From Algoriphagus locisalis (GTDB taxonomy: Bacteria > Bacteroidota > Bacteroidia > Cytophagales > Cyclobacteriaceae): a DNA stretch of 64,000 bases. Made by a program: the position numbers and the translations under genes. The notes beneath the pieces are model-generated. The model made no database searches. It was given only the letters and a program-made list of their open reading frames with translations, and had not been told where the DNA came from. Shown here in pieces: positions 59,288-64,000 of this stretch (positions are counted from its first letter, which is position 1; each line of letters opens with the position of its first letter). The stretch lies in the NCBI RefSeq assembly GCF_900116615.1, contig NZ_FPBF01000007.1, positions 186,001-250,000 of the forward strand, written 5' to 3'.

Positions 59288-59803
59288 TCAAATCTTTTTT
59301 AGCTCTTGGGAAAGGGATTTTACCCGGTCTTTTATTGCAATTCCTGATACATCCAGATTCATAGAAGTTGCCATTAGGAATTCGTTGACTGCCCCCTGAT
59401 GGTCTGTGGATTTGCCTTCGGCGAGTGTGACATAGCGCATCGTGGTCCATAAAAGTGTCTTCAATTGAGTCTCGCTATCATCAGTCATGTAATATTCCAA
59501 AACCACTGTATTGTGATTATGCCAGATAATTCGGCTCTTTACACGCACCCACTCTCCCACCTGTGCGGGTTTCACATACGAAATGTTATGATTGTAAATC
59601 ACCCAAGCCGCTTGGTACTTTTTGATGAAATCCATCATCTCGACACCATATAGTTTTGGAACCTGATCTTCCCGGGCATTGAAAAAGTAATCGAAATACT
59701 TCGCATTATTCAGATGACGAAGTGGATCACAGTCTTGAAATCGGATCAAAACTCTGCTTTCTGTTTCCTTTGGGTAATGTTTCTCTGAGTTATATTCAAA
59801 CAT
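59288..59803 (-). CDS. Acyl-CoA thioesterase (4HBT hotdog fold)
   Basis: A 171-aa hotdog-fold protein. The YbgC/4HBT motif is RFQDCDPLRHLNNAKYFDYF (~22-41) with the catalytic Asp in DCDPLRHLNN; the central helix and IYNHNISYVKPAQVGEWVRV follow. It hydrolyses acyl-CoA thioesters; the chain length is unknown. Its start is 2 nt after the pncA stop, so it is the last gene of the pncB-pncA-thioesterase operon, a combination with no obvious metabolic logic beyond CoA/NAD turnover. Confidence 0.88.
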   Translation of the reverse strand: MFEYNSEKHYPKETESRVLIRFQDCDPLRHLNNAKYFDYFFNAREDQVPKLYGVEMMDFIKKYQAAWVIYNHNISYVKPAQVGEWVRVKSRIIWHNHNTVVLEYYMTDDSETQLKTLLWTTMRYVTLAEGKSTDHQGAVNEFLMATSMNLDVSGIAIKDRVKSLSQELKKI

Positions 59804-59805
59804 GG

Positions 59806-60441
59806 TTAATCTAGTATAGCTGTACTTTCAATGAGTATCACTCCCGCTTTTTTCAATTCTTCCAAAGCATTGTCACCATCTTCAGGATTGAGATTAACTG
59901 CTTTGGTAGCATCGGTGATGAGGTAAGTTTTGAAACCCAGACTTATAGCATCAAGAGATGTGTATTTCACACAGTAATCCTGAGCAAGTCCAGTTACAAA
60001 TACATTCATGATCCCTTCATTCTGGAGAAAATCACTAAGTCCAGTATCTTCCCTACGAGCATTATCAAAAAAGCCTGAATAGGAATCCACTTCAGGATTT
60101 TTACCTTTTTGAAAAATCGCCTGCCATTTGATCGGGTTCAAATCTTCATGAAACTCTGCACCGGCTGATCCTTGAACACAGTGAACAGGCCAGAGAATCT
60201 GGGACAGCCCAGCTAATTCGACGAATTCACCAGGTTTTTTACCTTCATGATTTGCGGCAAAACTTCCGTGATCGGAAGGATGAAAGTCCTGGGTAGCGAC
60301 TATAAAATTGAATTTCTCCTGAAGGGAATTAATCACTGGAATCACCTCATCGCCCCGGCTCACAGCCAAAGCTCCTCCGGGAAGAAAGTCATTTTGCACA
60401 TCAACAATCAGTAATGCACTATTTTTAAGATTCATCGCCAT
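59806..60441 (-). CDS. pncA: Nicotinamidase
   Basis: PncA deamidates nicotinamide to nicotinate. This 211-aa cysteine hydrolase has the triad: Asp14 in LLIVDVQNDFLPGG, Lys in FQKGKNPEVDSYSGFFDN (~112), and Cys in GLAQDYCVKYTSLDA (~158), with the metal site in ATQDFHPSDHGSFA. It overlaps the end of pncB by 17 nt, so the two consecutive steps nicotinamide to nicotinate to NaMN are translationally linked. Confidence 0.95.
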   Translation of the reverse strand: MAMNLKNSALLIVDVQNDFLPGGALAVSRGDEVIPVINSLQEKFNFIVATQDFHPSDHGSFAANHEGKKPGEFVELAGLSQILWPVHCVQGSAGAEFHEDLNPIKWQAIFQKGKNPEVDSYSGFFDNARREDTGLSDFLQNEGIMNVFVTGLAQDYCVKYTSLDAISLGFKTYLITDATKAVNLNPEDGDNALEELKKAGVILIESTAILD

Positions 60442-61915
60442 TGTCTGTTTGTTTTGCTTTCAATACTAATTCCATCCGCAGTTGATGCAGATTTTCCTCC
60501 AAACCAATTGGATACAAATGTGGGTTTACTAATCGCTTATGCGTCTTGTCCAGAGATTCTAACTGACTTTGCACTTTTTCTCTGATCTGAGCGATGGTTG
60601 GAAGTTCATAAACCAACTTTCCCTTATTAAAAATTGGCTTAAGCAATACTTCCTCTTGATAAAACGCCGGCATCATGCGCTTTCTCCTCGTCGGATCATT
60701 GGGATCTATGATCAATGCAGCTTGGGGATTTAATTCTTGATCTTCCAAGTAAATCATATCAGCAACTGCCTTCCCTTTCGAGAAAAAGCGCTTCACTGTA
60801 TGCAACCCAGGAATGTTGATTTTCAAAGACTGCTGGGAAAGTTTGACTTTAGGAACCCAAGTTCCATTTTCATCTCGAATTGCAGAAAGCTTGTAAACTC
60901 CTCCAAGTGCTGGCTGGTCAAATGCCGTTACCAGTTTAGTCCCTACTCCCCACACATTAATTGATGCCTCCTGCCCTTTCAAAGAAGTGATAATATTCTC
61001 ATCCAGATCATTGGACGCTACTATTTTTGCGTCGGGAAATCCAGCTTCGTCCAGCATCTCTCTCGCCACGTTGCTGAAATATGCCAAGTCACCAGAATCT
61101 ATTCTGATGCCTACCATTTCTTTTCCCTTGCTTCGCAAAGCATTTCCAACTTTGATGGCATTCTTGATTCCATTGACCGTGTCATAAGTATCAACAAGGA
61201 AAATGGATTGATCAGGAAAAGCATCTGCATAAGCTTCGAAGGCTTCAAATTCTGTCTCAAAAGACATAATCCAGCTATGTGCATGTGTACCTGAAACTGG
61301 AATTCCAAAAAGTTTCCCCGCCATTACATTGCTCGTAGAGGCACATCCCCCGATATATGCAGCTCGGGAAGCTGCCAATCCTCCATCAATTCCCTGTGCC
61401 CGGCGAAGACCGAATTCCAAAACAGGCTCACCTTGAGCCGCTAAATTTATTCGGGCAGCTTTGGTTGCGATCAAGCTTTGAAAGTTTATGATATTCAAAA
61501 GTGGAGTCTCCAGTAGTTGGCATTGAATCAGAGGACCTTTCACCCGTACCAATGGCGTATTCGGAAAAACCACCGTTCCTTCTTCCACAGCATCTATATC
61601 GCAGGTGAATTTCATTTCCCGGAGGTAATCCAAAAATCCTGATTCAAAGAGAATCTGACCATCCTTGCCTTTCATCGAGGCTAGGTAAGTCAGGTCTTCT
61701 TCAGAAAACTGGAAGTTTTTACAGTAATCAACAATGTAATCCAAACCTGCAGCTATCGTAAAACCTCCTTGGAAAGGATGTTTGCGAAAGAAAAGATTGA
61801 AGACAGCTTCTTGCTCTGCTTTCCCTGACTTCCAGTAAGCATAAGCCATAGTGAGCTGATAAAAATCTGTTAGAAGAGCCAGTGAGCCTTTATATAAGTC
61901 TTTCGTGATTTTCAT
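60425..61915 (-). CDS. pncB: Nicotinate phosphoribosyltransferase
   Basis: PncB joins nicotinate and PRPP to NaMN for NAD synthesis. This 496-aa protein has LLTDFYQLTMAYAYWKSG at the start, EFGLRRAQGIDGGLAASRAAYIGG, SGTHAHSWIMSFETEFEAF, the phosphate-binding VGIRIDSGDLAYFSNVAREML, and the C-terminal HTVKRFFSKGKAVADMIYL. The length matches the longer bacterial form. First gene of the operon; its consensus promoter is at 61936-61967. Together with pncA and the cinA gene it makes a full salvage branch in this window. Confidence 0.95.
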   Translation of the reverse strand: MKITKDLYKGSLALLTDFYQLTMAYAYWKSGKAEQEAVFNLFFRKHPFQGGFTIAAGLDYIVDYCKNFQFSEEDLTYLASMKGKDGQILFESGFLDYLREMKFTCDIDAVEEGTVVFPNTPLVRVKGPLIQCQLLETPLLNIINFQSLIATKAARINLAAQGEPVLEFGLRRAQGIDGGLAASRAAYIGGCASTSNVMAGKLFGIPVSGTHAHSWIMSFETEFEAFEAYADAFPDQSIFLVDTYDTVNGIKNAIKVGNALRSKGKEMVGIRIDSGDLAYFSNVAREMLDEAGFPDAKIVASNDLDENIITSLKGQEASINVWGVGTKLVTAFDQPALGGVYKLSAIRDENGTWVPKVKLSQQSLKINIPGLHTVKRFFSKGKAVADMIYLEDQELNPQAALIIDPNDPTRRKRMMPAFYQEEVLLKPIFNKGKLVYELPTIAQIREKVQSQLESLDKTHKRLVNPHLYPIGLEENLHQLRMELVLKAKQTDNGDES

Positions 61916-61935
61916 TGATGATAGATTGCTTTATT

Positions 61936-61967
61936 CAAAAATAACCTGCTTTCAATTCCTGTCCAAT
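61936..61967 (-). promoter_or_regulatory. Promoter of the pncB-pncA-thioesterase operon
   Basis: Minus strand: ATTG (61967-61964), 20-nt spacer, exact -7 box TATTTTTG (61943-61936). Transcription should start ~15 nt before the pncB ATG. Confidence 0.65.
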
Positions 61968-61971
61968 TGAT

Positions 61972-62808
61972 TTAGGAAAGTTGCTTCACTCTCATATTTA
62001 AAAGAATCCCCAGCAGAACAAGTCCCATTCCTACATAAACCAAGGCATTGAAAGTTTCCTCAAAGAAGAAGAACCCGAATATCAAAGCGTAAACAATTCC
62101 AATATATGTAAGGCTTGCCACCTTCGATACGTTGGCATTTTGATAGGCAATGGTCAGGAAATACTGAGCTGTCTGCGTGCAGATACCTATAAAAAGCAGA
62201 ATTGCCCAATCCCAACCTACAGGATTCACCCAACCAAAAGCTGAGACAATCAAAGCAAATGGCAAGGTGACCAAAGGGAAATAAAATATAATTACCAGCG
62301 GGTGTTCCGTGTTCTTCAGTTTTCGGATGACATTATAAGCCAAGCCAGAGAATATGGCTGAAATAATTCCTACGCTCGCCCAAAACATATCCACACGAGC
62401 ATCAACTCCTTGAATCACCAGAACTCCCGCGAAAGAAATGGCGAAGAATAAGAACTGAATTGGTTTTACTTTTTCTTTAAGCAGGTAAACCCCAAATAGT
62501 GTGGTGAAGATTGGTGATAAATATTGTATAGTAACTGCACTTGCCAGAGGGATATTTTGCAGTGTGTAGAAGAAGGAAATTAAGCCAATAGAACCTACTA
62601 CACCACGGATTATGAGCCACTTCTTGTTGTTTCCAAAGACATTTACTTTCTGTTTTTTCAAGACCAAATAACTGAAAACCAAAGAAAATACAGATCTGAA
62701 AACGATGATTTCTATTGCAGGAATATGAGGAATGTACTTGACTGAGACATTCATCAGAGCGAAAAATATTCCAGCCAAAAGCATGGCCTGGACACTGTTA
62801 ATCTTCAA
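61972..62808 (-). CDS. EamA/DMT-family transporter
   Basis: A 278-aa, ten-helix drug/metabolite transporter with two EamA halves (~8-138 and ~148-275). Typical marks: FALMNVSVKYIPHIPAIEIIVFRSVFSLVFSY in the first half, PLASAVTIQYLSPIFTTLFGVYLLKEKVK ending TM4, and SKVASLTYIGIVYALIFGFFFFEETFN in the second. Substrate unknown; RhaT- and RarD-type members export or import metabolites. The listed start is TTG; an ATG 24 nt inside (62784) is an alternative. Divergent from the peroxiredoxin gene. Confidence 0.88.
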   Translation of the reverse strand: MKINSVQAMLLAGIFFALMNVSVKYIPHIPAIEIIVFRSVFSLVFSYLVLKKQKVNVFGNNKKWLIIRGVVGSIGLISFFYTLQNIPLASAVTIQYLSPIFTTLFGVYLLKEKVKPIQFLFFAISFAGVLVIQGVDARVDMFWASVGIISAIFSGLAYNVIRKLKNTEHPLVIIFYFPLVTLPFALIVSAFGWVNPVGWDWAILLFIGICTQTAQYFLTIAYQNANVSKVASLTYIGIVYALIFGFFFFEETFNALVYVGMGLVLLGILLNMRVKQLS

Positions 62809-62908
62809 AATAGTAGCTTTCTGGAGTGATCTGTTTCTAAGGAAATAAGCTGGTCAATAGTTCAAAATAGTTTACAAAATATTCAAATCTGCTCGAACCA
62901 TTCCAAGA

Positions 62909-62916
62909 TACTTTTG
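62909..62916 (+). promoter_or_regulatory. -7 box of the peroxiredoxin gene
   Basis: Exact TACTTTTG 11 nt before the ATG at 62928, implying a very short leader. The -33 region is weak (TCTG at 17-nt spacing). Confidence 0.45.
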
Positions 62917-62927
62917 CTTTACTGTTT

Positions 62928-63377
62928 ATGGCATTAAAAACTGGAAGCATTGCACCGGAATTCACCTTAGCGTGTACCGGCATAACTATTCTCAACACGG
63001 CTAAGGACTTGAAAGGAAAGGCTTTTGTGCTATATATCTATCCGAAAGATTTCACCAAAGTCTGTACAGCAGAAGCCTGTGAATTCAGAGATCAATTTGA
63101 GGCTTTCAGAAATCTGGACATTCCTGTATTCGGCCTAAGTAAGGACGATATAGAAACGCACAACAAATTCAAGAAAGAAAACAGATTGCAATTTGAGTTA
63201 CTTTCCGATCCTACGGGTAAAGTATGCAAATCCTATGACGCACTGATCCCTTTGATCAAAATGCCAAAACGAATCACCTATTTAATCGATAAGGACCACA
63301 AAATTGCTGCAGTGTTTTCGGATATGTTTGAGTCAAAGGGACATATCGAGGCGATGCTGAAGGGGCTAGAGAAGTGA
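62928..63377 (+). CDS. Peroxiredoxin (Bcp/AhpC-TSA family)
   Basis: A 149-aa thioredoxin-fold peroxidase that reduces hydrogen peroxide and organic peroxides. The active site reads YPKDFTKVCTAEACEFRD, with the peroxidatic Cys46 and the Bcp-type resolving Cys51 five residues later; the usual TPGCT is changed to TKVCT, losing the conserved proline before the peroxidatic Cys. DDIETHNKFKKENRLQFELLSDP and RITYLIDKDHKI match the Bcp fold. A thioredoxin would recycle it. A single gene, divergent from the EamA transporter. Confidence 0.88.
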   Translation: MALKTGSIAPEFTLACTGITILNTAKDLKGKAFVLYIYPKDFTKVCTAEACEFRDQFEAFRNLDIPVFGLSKDDIETHNKFKKENRLQFELLSDPTGKVCKSYDALIPLIKMPKRITYLIDKDHKIAAVFSDMFESKGHIEAMLKGLEK

Positions 63378-63380
63378 GAA

Positions 63381-63440
63381 TTTCTTGCGGCGGCGCAACG
63401 TCTTTAAAGCTCCCGCTAAGGCGCAAAGGCGCAGTTTTTC
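63381..63440. repeat. GC-rich extragenic repeat (same type as 14595-14683)
   Basis: TTCTTGCGGCGGCGCAACG followed by CTCCCGCTAAGGCGCAAAGG, in the same order and orientation as the units at 14595 and 14661 but closer together. It begins 4 nt after the peroxiredoxin stop. Confidence 0.75.
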
Positions 63441-63520
63441 TTAACTTACCACTGTTCTTTTTCTCACAAATGATTAAAGCGTCCTAAAATCCGCTCAGAA
63501 CTAACATTGAGGCTACTTCG

Positions 63521-63544
63521 GTCACCCGTCTTCGGACTTCCAGC
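63521..63544. repeat. Second copy of the extragenic repeat at 47872-47895
   Basis: A 24-bp segment (GTCACCCGTC...CTTCCAGC) matching 22 of 24 positions of 47872-47895. This copy lacks the preceding TCCCGC/GCGGGA hairpin and ends 5 nt before the LolD stop codon. Confidence 0.65.
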
Positions 63545-63548
63545 AACT

Positions 63549-64000
63549 TTACAAAATCAGCCCATCCTGCATCACCACTTTACGATCTGCCATGGCGGCT
63601 AGTTCCTCGTTGTGCGTGACGATCACGAATGCCTGTCCCAATTCTTTGCGAAGCGTAAAAAACAACTCATGAAGTCCTCTGGCGTTTTGTGTATCCAAAT
63701 TTCCGCTGGGCTCATCTGCAAAAACCACGGCTGGACTATTGATTAGCGCCCTAGCTACCGCCACTCTTTGCTGCTCGCCACCAGAAAGCGTGGAAGGTTT
63801 GTGATCCAGTCTATGAGATATCCCAAGTAATTCTGCCAGTTCTCCTGACTTTTTAGCCAGCGACTCTGGGGATGTTTTTCCAATCAAGCCTGGAATCATG
63901 ATGTTTTCCTGAGCAGTAAATTCCGGAAGTAGGTTATGAAATTGGAAGATAAATCCGATTCGTTCATTTCTGAATTTCGCCAAATCATCTCCTTTTAGAT
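63549..64000 (-). CDS. lolD: LolD-type ABC transporter ATPase (partial, N-terminus off window)
   Basis: The last ~150 residues of an ABC ATPase; the frame is open to the right edge (codons read LKGDDLAKFRNERIGF), so the start lies outside. Visible are the Q-loop IGFIFQFHNLLPEFTAQENI, the ABC signature LSGGEQQRVAVARALI, Walker B VVFADEPSGNLD and the H-loop FVIVTHNEE. The QFHNLLPEFTAQENIMIPGLI stretch and SGNLDTQNA are typical of LolD/MacB-type lipoprotein-export ATPases. It could pair with the LolC/E-like permease at 30979-32196, as split loci are common in Bacteroidota. Confidence 0.88.
   Translation of the reverse strand, partial: LKGDDLAKFRNERIGFIFQFHNLLPEFTAQENIMIPGLIGKTSPESLAKKSGELAELLGISHRLDHKPSTLSGGEQQRVAVARALINSPAVVFADEPSGNLDTQNARGLHELFFTLRKELGQAFVIVTHNEELAAMADRKVVMQDGLIL

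Noticed and set aside
1..64000. tRNA or rRNA genes
   Set aside because: No clover-leaf with a TTCRANNC arm or rRNA signature segment was found on either strand.

Overview
This 64 kb window is chromosomal DNA of a Bacteroidota bacterium, most likely order Cytophagales and close to Cyclobacteriaceae/Algoriphagus. That placement is an inference from gene content and signals. Many genes have the Bacteroidota -7 box TAnnTTTG instead of a sigma70 -10, Shine-Dalgarno sequences are scarce, secreted proteins carry DUF4369/TlpA, DUF4412, PD40, DUF1343 and DUF922-type domains, and there is a fused isobutyryl-CoA mutase. I see no rRNA, tRNA, prophage, transposase or CRISPR array. Nearly all the sequence is coding, and no gene is visibly broken. 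Two genes run off the ends (1-1261 and 63549-64000).

Layout. 1-5.3 kb (minus): a PD40 protein, a deoxyhypusine-synthase-like enzyme, an OmpH/Skp-like lipoprotein, a histone-deacetylase-fold protein, an acidic unknown and a YvlD/holin-4-like membrane protein. 5.4-9.2 kb (plus): fatty acid desaturase, BlaI-type repressor, tyrS and a TetR regulator, most separated by strong terminators. 9.2-14.4 kb (minus): alaS, gatB and a TlpA-like lipoprotein. 14.4-14.9 kb: a patch of degenerate extragenic repeats. 14.9-23.7 kb: amino-acid PLP enzyme, AHSA1, DUF2306, CorA, a small secreted protein (minus), two tandem secreted esterases, a DinB-fold protein and an HExxH secreted protein. 23.8-28.5 kb: hisGDCB behind a consensus promoter and a 27-codon leader ORF ending in His-rich codons, closed by a terminator. 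28.5-39.5 kb: TPR lipoprotein, ATP-grasp, dolichyl-phosphate-mannose-synthase-like GT2, LolC/E-like permease, NamZ, fmt, DUF4412, folA, an SDR, cinA and a 2-oxoacid dehydrogenase E2. 39.5-47.5 kb (minus): icmF, an OsmC protein, a 79-aa unknown, a Cache-domain lipoprotein and a hybrid histidine kinase. 48-51.5 kb: CoA-transferase, sugar porter and PfkB-family kinase. 52-55 kb (minus): unknown, fadD and a long-chain-type acyl-CoA dehydrogenase. 55.4-57.6 kb: an APH-fold kinase overlapping an ADP-ribosylglycohydrolase lipoprotein. 57.7-58.3 kb: a 216-bp tandem repeat. 58.3-62.8 kb (minus): a paralogue of the small secreted protein, thioesterase, pncA, pncB and an EamA transporter. 62.9-64 kb: peroxiredoxin (plus) and a partial LolD-type ATPase (minus).

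How the genes work together. The window is mostly central metabolism: aminoacyl-tRNA supply (tyrS, alaS, gatB, fmt), histidine synthesis with a likely translation-sensing leader, fatty-acid and branched acyl-CoA metabolism (desaturase, fadD/acyl-CoA dehydrogenase, icmF, CoA-transferase, thioesterase), NAD salvage (pncB, pncA, cinA) and envelope maintenance (Skp-like, NamZ, LolC/E-like, LolD). The signals most worth following are the his leader, the duplicated secreted-protein gene whose untranslated flanks are also conserved, the 216-bp hairpin-bearing tandem repeat, the APH-kinase/ADP-ribosylglycohydrolase pair, and the translationally coupled Cache-lipoprotein/hybrid-kinase cluster.
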